From Norana najaformis (Eukaryota > Annelida > Clitellata > Crassiclitellata > Hormogastridae), in NCBI GenBank assembly GCA_964023275.1, contig OZ029923.1, positions 2,345,738-2,409,737 on the forward strand: DNA of 64,000 nucleotides. The letters run 5' to 3'. The position numbers were made by a program, and so were the translations under genes. The first letter of the stretch is position 1; every line of letters begins with the position of its first letter. A model generated the notes under the pieces. That model was not told where the DNA came from, did no database searches, and saw nothing but the letters and a program-made list of their open reading frames with translations. Below are positions 49,301-59,873 of this stretch, piece after piece.

Positions 49301-50964
49301 CAGGAAAATTTATGAAATATTGCCATATTTATATATAATGGCGCTTTATAAATAAAGAAATATTGACAGTGACATATAAACAAACTTCCAGCTGAAGCAG
49401 GGTTCGAACCTGGTAACAGCCTCAATTTGAGGAAGGCTTTCTAGTGTGCAACCAGAAACTAACATAATGTTAACAATCACTTTAAAATCCGAAGTATTAT
49501 CGATATTAAACGGTATACCTCGTAGCATTTTGATCGCACTTCTTCTTCCCGAAATATGCAATCAGTCCTGTTATGGTGGATGCTGCGGTCGAAATAAGTG
49601 TTCCAATGATCGCATTTCTAACAAACTCGTTCAATGTCTGCGTGCCACCTATAAGACAGGAAATAGCATAACTTTCTAGAGCGAACCGAGTTTACCAGCC
49701 TGCGGTCAAAAAGGAAGCTGTTAGCATCTGACGGAATGAAGCAGAGAAATGCTTGAAAGTTCTTGTCTGAAATTCCTGATTAAACAGATCAAAGTGACGG
49801 GTCAACGACAGCGAAACCGCAATGTTACACAGTGCAAGTTTGAGGTTAACCGTAGTTTAAACCATAGCGCATGTTTCAAGCATTTCTACTCACTTTGTGA
49901 ATGTCAAACGAGGTAAAAACTGTTTATGGTATGATTTGGTAGGCGAGATCTGAAAGTGACCCTCTAGTCTCATTTCAGAGGTTCTAAATTAGGCGACAAA
50001 TAATTATTGAAGAAAATATTCAGTCTGTACTAGTGCGGGCCTGTAATTTGTATCTTTAGTTGTCCTTAAAACCTTCATAAATATAAAGAATGGCCATATT
50101 TCTTATATACTAACTTGGAGTAGTAGTCGTGGAATCGCCTTTTGGTACAGTCGTTTCTGGTACAGTCGTTTCTGGTACAGTCGTTGCTCGATTCTGTGCT
50201 GGCAGGATTTGAAATTCGATAGTACAACGAATTGTATGGTTTGGTCGAAGCTGTTCCGCTGGGAGTGAGAAGATCCAGCTTATGTTTCCTCCCGTTTGCT
50301 GCTCAGGTGGAATGGCTTCCAGTTCAGTTCCGTTGATGGCATTTTGCCAGAACATTACGGGTTTGGTAATTCCATCGTATTGTAGCGTGCAGTTAAAGAA
50401 AACATCGCTGACATTGACTTTCTGTTCTGTTGATCTATTACGTGAAAGGTGGCATGTCGGGCTAGTCTCTGAAAAAGCAGGTGAGGTCACTTTTAATCTG
50501 AATGTGAATGATTATGATGGTGATGACGACGATAATGATTACGCGTTGGTGATGTCTATTACTATTATTATTTATTATTATTATTATCATCATCATCATC
50601 ATCATCATCAGGGGGCCAAAATGGCCGGTTTATTTACTTTTAGTTCGTGCTGTTTTGCGTTGTTTTTGCGAATTATTTTCGTCTGCAGTTTTGTTTCTTC
50701 GAAACGTTTTGTGGTTTCAGTCGACAGTTGGTCACCGTGTTACTTTTATTCGTCAAAAGTGGAGTTTTACACACTTTTTGATCCATGTTTAATCAGTTGT
50801 TCTGAGTTTGAACGATTCTACTCCTCCGTCGATTCGAGCGCACAGCGTCAGGGCGGATTTTACATTAGCTCTGGCCTTTATCGTACACACTGTTCACTGC
50901 TTTGGAGCCGTGACTCTCTCGTTCGTCTAGCGCCGTGTTCTGTTCCATGTTACTCCTCATCGTC

Positions 50965-50991
50965 GGTGACATTGAACTCAACCCAGGCCCT
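50965..50991 (+). other. 2A-like ribosome-skipping motif
   Basis: GDIELNPGP, preceded by the hydrophobic MLLLIV, matches the consensus D-(V/I)-E-x-N-P-G-P, in which the nascent chain is released between Gly and the final Pro. 2A-like motifs are known near the N terminus of some non-LTR retrotransposons, such as CR1-like elements of marine invertebrates. The upstream part lies in another frame because of a nearby shift. Confidence 0.8.
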
Positions 50992-52372
50992 CGACCACAC
51001 ATTGCGTCGTCAATCAGGTGTGGTTATATCAACATTTGTTCAGCTGTCAGGAAATGGGCATTGATACATGACCTTATCAGTACCTATTCGTTAGACATTC
51101 TCGCTTTGTCTGAAACTCGATTCAGTGAGAGTACTCATCCGGCCATTAGAAGCGATATTGCTCCATGAGAGTTCTGTGTCACCCACACTTACAGGGATCC
51201 CACCGCTAACCACCCGGCTGGGGGTGGACTGGCAATCATTCACCGCAGTGAAGTTGTCATGAAGCGACACCCACTCTCATCTACAATCAAGCCACCTTCA
51301 TTCGAGCTACAACTCTCGCGAATCACTTCCACTAAACCGTCCATTGCAATAGTCAACGTCTACCGACCACCCTCGCTTTCCTGTGCCATGTTCTACGATG
51401 AATTGTCCGATGTGCTTACGACAATTGGATCTTCTACCACCGATCTGCTTCTCGTTTGTGGCGATCTCAATAGTCCTGGCTTGGAGACAGTGTCCCTGAG
51501 CCTAGAGTTTGATGATATGTTCGACAAACTTGCTTTGAAATAGCATGTTACCACGCCTACTCGATTAAATCCAGACATACTCGCCAATGACCCGCAACTG
51601 TCCGTCCGTGATGTCTTAGTTGATGACGCAGGACACATCTCAGACCATCGTCTCATCACTGCTACGATAGCTACTGATGCAGCTCAATTTCATCCGCCCA
51701 CTACATTTTCATTTCGGCAAATCAAGAACATTGACTTAAAGGAGTTTGAGCAGAGATTGTACAGTTCATCCCTGTTTACAGTACCTACGTCCACTGCTGA
51801 ATCGTTCGCAGAGCAGAAGAAAAGCGTCATTGCCAGAGTATTAGAGGACGTTGCCCCTTTGCGTACCATTGTTCGTCGACCACCAAACGCTATCACCAAG
51901 TTTCTGCCAGCTGAGGCCACAGATGCCAAACGCTTGAGACGTCGACTTGAGCGTCGCTGGCGCAACACTCACAAAGAATCGGACAGCGTTGCTAACAGAC
52001 AGTCCTGCCGTTGGGCTAACAGACTTATAAAAAAAGTCCCGTCAGGTTTTTTCCGTGAGCAGTTGGCATCTGCATCCAACATTGGGGAACGTTGGTCCAT
52101 TTCAAAACAATTACTTCATTCTGTGGAAACAAACCACCATCGCACTATTGATGAGCTTGACAGCCTATGTTCTTTGTTTTCAAAATTTTTCATGCTAACT
52201 TAAAACGGTCAGTCGCCTCTACTGCTGCTTATGCTACCGCATTTGTTTTCCCCGATCCTCTGTACTCGGGTTCCCCACTCACTTTTTTGCCATCTGTTAC
52301 ACTTCAAGAAGTCCATAAAATTATTACTTCCATGCAATGTAAATCATCATCTGTTGATTTTATCCCTACATC

Positions 52373-53259
52373 GGCACCCCGTCCTTAGCGCGCACGACAA
52401 ATGAGCGCCGACAAATGAGCGCCGACAAATGAGCGCTGTAGAATAAGTCCCGTCAAATGAGCGCCATCGAAAGCGCGCAGCATCGACTATTATTAACCCT
52501 TTGATTGACTAACTTCAAAGGTCAAACGCTTTAGCACTTCGATTGATTAGAATAAATACGACAACTTTATATACTGCATGGCAATGAATAATACACAATA
52601 TTATGATGTGAACGTAATAGTTGGCGCCACTTTGATGTAAAACTAATAGTAGAAAGAAACTTCCAGTTAAAATTACTGCTTCATGTGAGGAGACTTCAAA
52701 GCTCATATTTGCGCAAAATAAACAAAGCAAACTATAAATTCCAAATGCATCGTGTAAAATCTTCAAAAATTGAATAATCTTGTTTAACCACGGAGAAGAC
52801 TGAGTCGCAGAAGGCTAAAGAGCATATCAGCGCTGACGGATATCGATATAGAAAAGACCGAGAAAATTCCGATGGCAGTGCATGGTGGAGATGCTTTAAA
52901 CGTGATTGTAAAGGACGAATTAAAGTGACGACAGAAGACGCAAGGAAGGTGATATCTGAACACAACCATGCTCCAGATCCAGAACGCAACGAAGTGCAAA
53001 AGACCGTAGCGGAGATGCGTCGAAAAGCAGTGGCCACCGTCGAGAGGCCAAGGCAAATAATTCAGCAAAGTTCGAATTTTCGTTTTGCGTTTGTTTGTCT
53101 TCTAAATTAGATAGTCATTTCTTTTCGTATGGCTCTATGTCTTCTTATATGCGCGCTAATGTCGACGCGCATTTGTCTTGCGCGAAAGTGAGGGTACGCG
53201 CTTTTGTCGGCGCGCTTTGGTTGGCGCACATTTGACCTGCGCGCTTTTGTCGTGTCACC
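52373..53259 (+). mobile_element. MULE insertion in the LINE, 9-bp target duplication
   Basis: CCCTACATC at 52364-52372 is repeated at 53260-53268, and the LINE frame (…DFIPTS…MLKSSP…) resumes after removing the insert and one copy. The 37-bp ends are inverted repeats at 26 of 37 positions, including AGCGCGCA and CAAATG-GCGCC. Subterminal tandem repeats of GACAAATGAGCGCC occur at the left end and GCGC-rich variants at the right. It encodes only a FLYWCH-like domain, so it is a deletion derivative. Confidence 0.85.
52778..53110 (+). CDS. FLYWCH-type zinc-finger fragment of the MULE
   Basis: A 110-codon frame with GYRYRKDR, SAWWRCFKRDCKGRI and SEHNHAPD: the aromatic, two-Cys and H-x-H order of FLYWCH domains found at the N terminus of MULE transposases and in host factors derived from them. 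The transposase catalytic domain does not follow; the frame ends shortly after. It binds DNA in the families known to me; here it is a relic of the element. Confidence 0.75.
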   Translation, partial: SCLTTEKTESQKAKEHISADGYRYRKDRENSDGSAWWRCFKRDCKGRIKVTTEDARKVISEHNHAPDPERNEVQKTVAEMRRKAVATVERPRQIIQQSSNFRFAFVCLLN

Positions 53260-55986
53260 CCCTACATCAATGCTAAAATCATCTCCCTATATTTTTCTGG
53301 ACTCATCTGTAAATTGGCCAATCTCTTCTTTTGTGATGGCATCTTTCCTTCGTTGTTCAAAACAGCTGCAGTCACCCCACTTATCAAGAAACCTGGTCTT
53401 GACCCGGACTGTCCTTCCAACTACCGCCCAATATCCAACCTCAATAATATTTCAAAAATACTTGAACGGTTATTTCTTGCCAGACTTCAGCCGTACATCA
53501 CTGGATCACCAAATTTCAATACCCTTCAATCTGCCTACCGACCATCCCATTGAACGGAAACTGCCTTACTTTACAGCTTAAATAACATTTACTGTGCTGC
53601 AGACCTTGGCCAACCCACAATTCTGGTCTCACTTGACCTTGGTGCTGCGTTTGACACCATTGATAATGCGATGCTCATTTCCAGGCTCAGCAGCAGTTTC
53701 GGCATTTCTGGAACTGCCCTCAGTTGGCTTTCATCCTACTTGTCAGACCGCTCTCAAACCATTCGAATCGGCCAGTCAATTTCTACTCCAACTCCTCTTG
53801 ACACTGGTGTTCCTCAGGGATCTGTGCTTGGCCCAATTCTATTTTCTGCTTTCATTTCTCCTGTTGGTCATCTTATATCTTATTTTGGCATTTCCCATCA
53901 GCAGCATGCTGATGACACTCAATTTTATATTGCCCTCTCATCTGACAGCTTTGAAACCGGCATTAGCATGCTTGAACAGTGCATGCTTTCACTGCATTCC
54001 TGGTTCTATCAAAATGGACTTTGTCTTAATCCCAACAAGTCAGATGCAATTCTCCTTGGCACCCATCAACGTTTACGTCACTTTCCTCCCATTCACCAAA
54101 TTAATTTAGCTGGTACAAATGTGAGCCTTTCAGAAAACATTAAAACCCTTGGAGTCATTCTTGATGCTACCCTTACCTCTAAGCAACATGTTTCTGCCGT
54201 CTGCAAAACCGCTTTTTTCCATCTTATAGCCTTAAGACATATTCGTTCGGTTCTCACTGATGATATGGCAGCTGCGATCGCCGTTGCTCTTGTCCAATCT
54301 AGGCTTGACTATGCCAATTCTATCTTTTTCCATACCCCGTCTTATAATATCAGAAAATTACAGTGGGCACAGAACTTGGCAGCACGCCTTGTCCATCCTA
54401 ACTGCAACCTTTCATCTGCTGCATTCTTTCACAATTTCATTGGCTCCCGGTTTCATTTTAAAATAGCTACAATCACCTACCAACTTCTCCATACCCAGCA
54501 ACCTGCCTATCTCCGATCTTTAATTGGTTTTCATGTTCCTGTTCGTAGCACACGATCTAGTGACCCTCTGAAGCTGCGACAACCTTATTTGGGCACAGTT
54601 ATTGGGGAACGTGCTTTCTGTTTGACCTCGCCTGTGATTTGGAACAACATTCCTTTCTCTATCCGCTCCGCTCCATCAGTCTCATGCTTCAAGCGGCAAC
54701 TTTAAATCCTCTATTTTGCCAAATCACCTATCACCTAGTTTTCCCCGTTTTTACTACTGCCTGACTCCCTCTGAGCGACTGGCCGTGCCTCTGATTCAAA
54801 TTATTTTTGATGTTTGGCACGTTAATCTCTTAATATTCATTCATTCATTCATTCATTCATTCACCACCATTATTCTTATTGCAGCACGAGAGCTCAAACA
54901 CAGCAACAGCCGTATCATCATACTTCAGAATTCAATGAGGCATGGACGCTTATCTAAAACAGAACAACTTGACAAAATGGATGCTATTGCTGAAGAAATT
55001 ATTCATGTCTACTGTTTTTATATTTGTTGCTCTTGTACAAAATGCAAACACTATCAAAGAATTAATATGGCGTCTTTAATTTTCGTTTTAAAGACGATTA
55101 TCACGGTGATGATGTTAATGATAATGATGCCGAAGACATAGTTACATACCCCTGTATTTAAAATTTTTAAAGGCAGTTTCAATGTTCGACTTCAAAGAAC
55201 AATAACCTAGGACAATGAGATAAGCACTTGGCGATCCGAAATTGCCAACTTTGCAGTGAAAGAGTATGGCATCCGTCATATTTACGCACCCAGATAAGCA
55301 CTTGGCCATCCGCCATTGCCAATTTCGCAGTGGAAGAGTCCAGCATCCGTCATATTTACGCAATCAGTCAAATCATCAGCAGTCGAATCATTAACGTTGT
55401 ATCGCTTTCGATAAGTCTCAAGAATTCCCATGTCATTCTGGTAGATTGAGATGTTCAGCCACTCGATGTCGAGACAACCTTTAACACCCGACGAAAAGTT
55501 CAAAGGTGCAGATCTAGCTGTAATCGTTACGTTTTCCTTTCCATGAACACCTACTGAAGCGAATAAAATACACCAACCTTTTGATAATATTATACGGTAT
55601 TTATGGTTAAATCTGAACATTAACGATTAATTCCTCAATAATATGTGACATAAGATGATCTTATCATCGTCCGCTAAACCTGACCATTTAATACAGTCAC
55701 ATTTTAAGTTTAAGAAATGATTTAACAGAATATATAAATAGTTTATAATTACTAATGAGGCAGGTTAGTGTTGTCACACATTCTTTCAAATCAGAGCCCT
55801 GGATCCTCTTGTTAAAGTACAACATGTGGGCTAAAATAAATTAAATTTTTCTACGTTTAATGAGTATCGTCCAAAAAACTATATACGTTAGAAAATATTG
55901 ATAGATAAATATTAGTATGGGAAGTGAACAATACCTTTATTTGGGAAGACGGCGAGTAAGTTTTTACCGATCAGGATAGCAATCAT

Positions 55987-56449
55987 GGTTTTTTTAGTTG
56001 TTACGATGGCTCAACAGAAAACATTGCATACATTAAGACGAAATGTGCAACTTTTATGTTAGATGAACAAGATATTGTTGCGTTTCTGAGTTGAAACTGT
56101 TCCTTCTTCCTCTATTTCGACCGCTCTCATATTCGGGCCCATTTCGGTTTTCTTTCATGCTTACGTTCAACATTTGCATAGTTTATTGTATTGCCTTTCG
56201 AATTATTATTAACAGTTAATAATGCAAAATAGCTATGACCTGGGAGAAGTTTACTACTGTAACGAAGTGCTTCGATGTTATTGGCAAAATTCTCAGTTCT
56301 CAGAAATTTGTAGGTTGAGAAAAGTAAATATACTACACTATAAGGTCCTGTTTCTGTCTTTTCCGATATTTGGATAGAGAGCTATGAAACAAGAACATGT
56401 CCAATTTAGATTTTGTAATATACGTGAAATGTGCGTTACCTATTGGCCG
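55987..56449. other. 5' flank of receptor copy H
   Basis: Shares blocks with the flanks upstream of the other signal-peptide exons (for example 47.45-47.75 kb in reverse). No extra exon seen. Confidence 0.5.
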
Positions 56450-57652
56450 TGATAGTAAAGGGAGCTTTTTTGTAGCACAAAATTCCTTAGAAAATGCTTT
56501 ATGGTTTACAGTATCTTTTCTATACTGCAGGGCACGAAGATTTGTTATTTGAATGTGAGTTTTTTCTAGCAAATTGTCGCAACTGCTGACTTGTAATCGC
56601 AACATGCCAGTCTGATCCAAGTATTCTAACGGTAAGATGCTCTGCCACAACTCAGTTACATTCTTTGCTCAAGAATTTTTTTTTTCATGTTTTCGAGGTT
56701 TTTCCGATGCGCGCAAACACTAGCTTCGATGAAATGTATAATAAGACGTCTGACAAGATAGGAAAGTTATATGACGAACCCCGGCCTGCAGACTGATCCG
56801 AAATGTGGCAGAGCTGTAACCAGAAACTATAACAGAAATCTCGAATAAAATCAGAGCTCTTTGCAGCGACGTCGCACGGCCTGCTTTAGGCCACTGCATT
56901 GGTTTAGTAACCGATATTAAATTTAACAGAATGATTCAGTAATTGATTAAATGGATGCTGTTACTGAGATCTGCTATGGGCTTCTACCCTATGTGCTTCA
57001 TTACGCTACAGCCTTTAAAGTCAGGGTTTTGATGTGTTATGCTTTAAACTAGGGCTGTACCGAATAGGTGATTATCACTATTCGGCCGAATACGAATAAT
57101 TGGACCAACTATTCGGCCGAATACGAATACGAATAGTAACAATTGACCTGCTCAAGCCTCAAAGGCTGAACATCACGGTACACAAAGAATGAGATACTGA
57201 CACTGCGATACCGCGGTCCAGGCAGTAGGCAACGCCTGGCTGCAACCACAGCATATAAAATATTATTATGTTAATGAGAGAGTTACTTCATTCCACTCGC
57301 TATAGCAGCCGCCTATGCAGAAACGGATGTCACGTGACCACTATTCGTATTCGGTCTGACCGCTACTATTCGGCCGAATATCGAATACCTTTTGGCCCAC
57401 TATTCGGCCCCGAAGCGAGTACGAAGCGAATATTCGGTACAGCCCTACTTTAAACATTTTCTGAAGTGCATTTATCTAATCGTAAGAGCAAAAGCGAAAC
57501 TTTCTAAAGAGTAAAAAACTCTAAGCCTGAGCACCAGCTTATTTACGAGCTTTCTGTCAAGTCGGAAAGGTTGCCCAAAGTGTCGTTTGAAGAACAAGAC
57601 TCGGTTGCCAGGAGCCCGGAGAGGGATGGAAGAAGGCAGAGCAGCTTTGGCA
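56450..57652 (-). pseudogene. Decayed transposase-like unit, fifth copy, split by a MITE
   Basis: Minus-strand frame 56333-56650 contains MWQSILPLEYLDQTGMLRL and THIQITNLRALQYRKDTVNH, the most readable version of this segment. The upstream part lies beyond the hAT MITE at 57050-57447. At 57652 the sequence stops matching the 45.7-kb copy, which marks the edge of the Polinton. Confidence 0.45.
57050..57447. mobile_element. hAT-type MITE with perfect TIRs and 8-bp target duplication
   Basis: TAGGGCTGTACCGAATA at 57050-57066 is perfectly inverted at 57431-57447. CTTTAAAC flanks it at 57042-57049 and 57448-57455. Eight bp is the hAT target size. The interior is rich in ATTCGGCCGAATACGAATA-like palindromic units and encodes nothing. 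Confidence 0.95.
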
Positions 57653-57705
57653 ATGAATCGCTAAAATACGTTTCGTTTAGATAGATACGCGTTTTTACTT
57701 CCAGA

Positions 57706-58050
57706 ATGGGAAGAGATAAATACGCAAACAATCAATGTGCATGGCTCTTAGTTGGAGAGACGAGAATATGTGGCAAACAATGCGTGTACAAATACTGTGG
57801 ACAGCACAGAATCCGTCTTAAACGTGGAAGTATCCTAACCGTACCATGCTGCATCTGTGAGGTAGGTACAAAGTCCGCGACTCGAATATGCCAGCCATGC
57901 GGTGGTACACAAGCGGTCAAAAAATTGTACAACATTGAGAGACGCCGTAGAAGGCGCTATAAAAAAGTACTTAAAGAACTTCTACAAACCCCAGAGAGGT
58001 TTGAGAAAGATCCTGATAATTTGGAACATCAAACCATCGCAAAGCCCTAA
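57706..58050 (+). CDS. Small Cys-rich, probably zinc-binding protein
   Basis: 114 codons, uninterrupted, starting MGRDKYANNQCAW. Cys and His cluster in two groups, RICGKQCVYKYCGQH and CCIC...RICQPCGG, as in zinc ribbons or fingers. A very basic stretch follows (ERRRRRRYKKVLKEL), suited to nucleic-acid binding. It is the first gene inside the left edge of the Polinton and the only one here besides the PLA2-like and pVI-like genes without an evident frameshift. I do not recognise a named family with certainty. Possible roles are a DNA-binding regulator or a virion core protein. Confidence 0.6.
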   Translation: MGRDKYANNQCAWLLVGETRICGKQCVYKYCGQHRIRLKRGSILTVPCCICEVGTKSATRICQPCGGTQAVKKLYNIERRRRRRYKKVLKELLQTPERFEKDPDNLEHQTIAKP

Positions 58051-58212
58051 TCGAGCTCATAGAATAAGAGTTTGGTGATATAGAGCAAAAAGCATGATAA
58101 ACGGTATGTCAATCCAGTTTTTGCGAGCTAAAGAAGCCAAAAAGTGAGTTTTAAAAGAGGTTGACCGGTTTTAAAAAAACACTTCATCGATTTTTTTGAG
58201 CGCAGCGCAAAG
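58051..58212. other. Short intergenic segment of the Polinton
   Basis: AT-rich, between the convergent Cys-rich gene and the late-domain gene. No terminator or palindrome stands out. Confidence 0.4.
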
Positions 58213-58519
58213 TTAATTCAACTCATAGGGAGGTGGGGCTGAGGGTTCGACAGCATCGGGCGTTGCTAAAGAAAAACAGATGCAACTTAGGCTAAACGCG
58301 ATTCTGGTGCCACCGAGAGCCTTTTCATCAACACAGCGCGGACCTCCTCTCGACCACGTTCTATCAACTCTTTTTTTTATTTTTTCGTCCATTACAGCTT
58401 CGCTAACGGACTTGCGTCGAATCTCTTCTTTCTCCAGTGCCATCTTGAACAGCTTTAATCAGCGTTACTTTTTGCCCCTCGGTCAACGCGAGACCGAATG
58501 GAATATATTCGGAAGTCAT
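58213..58519 (-). pseudogene. Small Polinton protein ending in a PSAP/PPPY late-domain motif, frameshifted
   Basis: The minus-strand ATG at 58519 opens a frame (MTSEYIPFGLALTEGQKVTL...) that stops at 58403. A frame offset by one base (58443-58213) continues with basic helical sequence and ends ...EPSAPPPYELN. PSAP (Tsg101-binding) and PPPY (Nedd4-type WW-binding) overlap at 58245-58225, an arrangement used by enveloped and some non-enveloped viruses to recruit ESCRT or ubiquitin ligases. Whether both frames were one gene is inferred from their overlap and size. It lies downstream of, and parallel to, the capsid gene. A second degenerate copy of its end is at about 43430-43547. Confidence 0.6.
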
Positions 58520-58558
58520 TTTTTCATAATAAATCGAAGGGGAAGGTGCTTCTAAATG

Positions 58559-59855
58559 TTAGTAAACGGCGTTGAACTTGCTCCCATCGGATTCGAGGTA
58601 TAAGAGACGATCGCTGATTAAGACTGCAAAAGTCGTCGTATTGGCTGGCACTGTAGCACCAAAGTCAACCCTGATTTGGATGTCCTGAACGGAGATCTTT
58701 AGACGCTCGGATTGTCTGCGAACGTCTAAGACGAAAATTGGAAAAAAGTCAACGAAATCGATGGGAGTTACTTGGGATGAAGATTCTCGCGCATCTATAC
58801 CATAAAACTCCTCTTTAAAGTCCCGCAGAGCTTTATACGCGCGAGAAGTCCTTAGTTGTGTAAAGTTCAAGTTCATGTCTACAACCGGATATCGATCGCT
58901 GTTCAGCATGGCATAGATATTGCGAACTCGAACGTGATCGAATAATGCGGGATTTTTGCTGCTGGTGAGCAGCTTTTCCCGTTTGAAATGCGACCAAAAT
59001 CCAACGCGGTTTTTCGGTGCCAGATTTTACTCTCAACCTCCACGAAAAGGTCGTTGCTTGTGGTACTGCAATGTTGTCACATTGCTTAGCACGAAATGCC
59101 ACGGGAACTTTGACTTTGTTCTCGATCTGCTTCATCGTCACACTTTTATACTCCAACGCTGGAATAACGTGTGGCTTGAACCACGAAAGTTTTGACAGCT
59201 CAATTCGTCCATTCAACGGTGCCTGATCTTGAAAAATAGCATCGGCGTCGGCTTGTCGTCTAAGCAGCAGAGATTGTTTGATTCCGTAAACAACCTTGCG
59301 ATAATCATCGCAAAAACCAAACAGATGTCTCAGAGGAACGACGAACGAAAACGAACCGATGGGGTCTGGTCTAGCGATAATCAACTGTCGTCGTGCTTCG
59401 AAACCGAGATTTCCTTGAGCTCCGGCTGCTGTCTTATCTTTTTGCCAACACATGTTTAAACCTTCAGCCTTGGAAAAATCGTCGCCGTAAATCAACATAC
59501 CTCTCAACGTTGTGGCTTGTAGGGGAGACATCACATTTTCTAACTCGGTATTGTTGATCAAATACCGAATTTGAGAGAACATGTATGGAATAGCATTATT
59601 GATGAGTGCGATCAACGATCCGGCTACATAAGTCGCTCCAGTAGAAACGAGTCTACCTTCCACAAAAAGATAACTTTTGGACGGTTGCGTAAAAACGTCT
59701 TGATTTTGAATATCGATCGCTATTGCTTGTCCATTGTTGATGGCAGCAGGATTCTGTGATTCATACTCGCGGTATTCGAAAGATTCGATGCTTTCATCAA
59801 CCGGCACCGATTCCGCGATGTCTAACATTTCACTCGCAACGTTTACGGTCGCCAT
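58559..59855 (-). pseudogene. Polinton major capsid protein (double jelly roll), one frameshift
   Basis: ATG at 59855 begins MATVNVASEMLD. The frame runs about 305 codons through GRIELSKLSWFKPHVIPALE, then changes at about 58930 into a second frame that continues to TAA at 58559 (…LYLESDGSKFNAVY). Together they span about 430 codons, the usual size of the hexon-like capsid proteins of Polintons and adintoviruses. The I-S-x-L-x-W-x-x-P-H block and the closing beta-strand-rich part (QIRVDFGATVPANTTTF) fit the double-jelly-roll family; this is recognition from memory. The break sits at a CAGCAGCAAAAAT run, so a sequencing error is possible. Confidence 0.75.
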
Positions 59856-59873
59856 TTTATATCAGAAAAAACA

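Larger units (their letters stand above)
50938..54705 (+). pseudogene. LINE endonuclease-reverse transcriptase ORF, decayed, with 2A-like motif
   Basis: Several frames together give an N-terminal 2A-like motif, an APE endonuclease (DILALSETRF, GGGLAIIHR, VCGDLN, ISDHRLI) and a reverse transcriptase (NYRPISNL, SLDLGAAFDTID, VPQGSVLGPILF, HADDTQFY). The C terminus, FLTSPVIWNNIPFSIR-like, precedes the ATTC tail. Breaks include TGA at 51166, TAG at 51541, the MULE insertion, and a stop and shift near 53550-53580. The longest intact piece is 53671-54705. The catalytic motif reads HADD (53905-53916), where these elements usually have Y/FADD. The copy is inactive. Confidence 0.85.
50611..54865 (+). 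mobile_element. CR1/L2-type LINE interrupted by a MULE
   Basis: Begins GGGGCCAAAATGGCCGG directly after a CAT microsatellite and ends in about eight ATTC units. Without the 887-bp insertion at 52373-53259 it is about 3.37 kb, close to a full-length element. It lies inside an intron of receptor copy H on the opposite strand. Confidence 0.85.
49506..55986 (-). pseudogene. IgSF receptor copy H (broken V exon; intact second Ig with stalk and TM)
   Basis: Minus-strand exons are signal peptide 55986-55935 (MIAILIGKNLLAVFPNK), V-like 55550-55207, second Ig plus stalk 50468-50115, and transmembrane 49648-49506 with TAA. The V exon has lost its first Cys (NFSSG where paralogues have KCSSG), contains a 76-bp internal duplication and an in-frame TAA. 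The second Ig exon is open (354 nt) and ends in a stalk with three TVPE repeats and TTTTPS. The membrane segment is AIIGTLISTAASTITGLIAYF, with a short basic tail KKKCDQNATRYTV lacking YxxL. The intron between the V and second Ig exons holds a 4.3-kb LINE. Skipping the V exon would keep frame. Confidence 0.7.

Noticed and set aside
49346..49561. Minus-strand 71-codon frame next to the TM exon of copy H
   Set aside because: It is in a different frame from the membrane segment, which stops at 49506.
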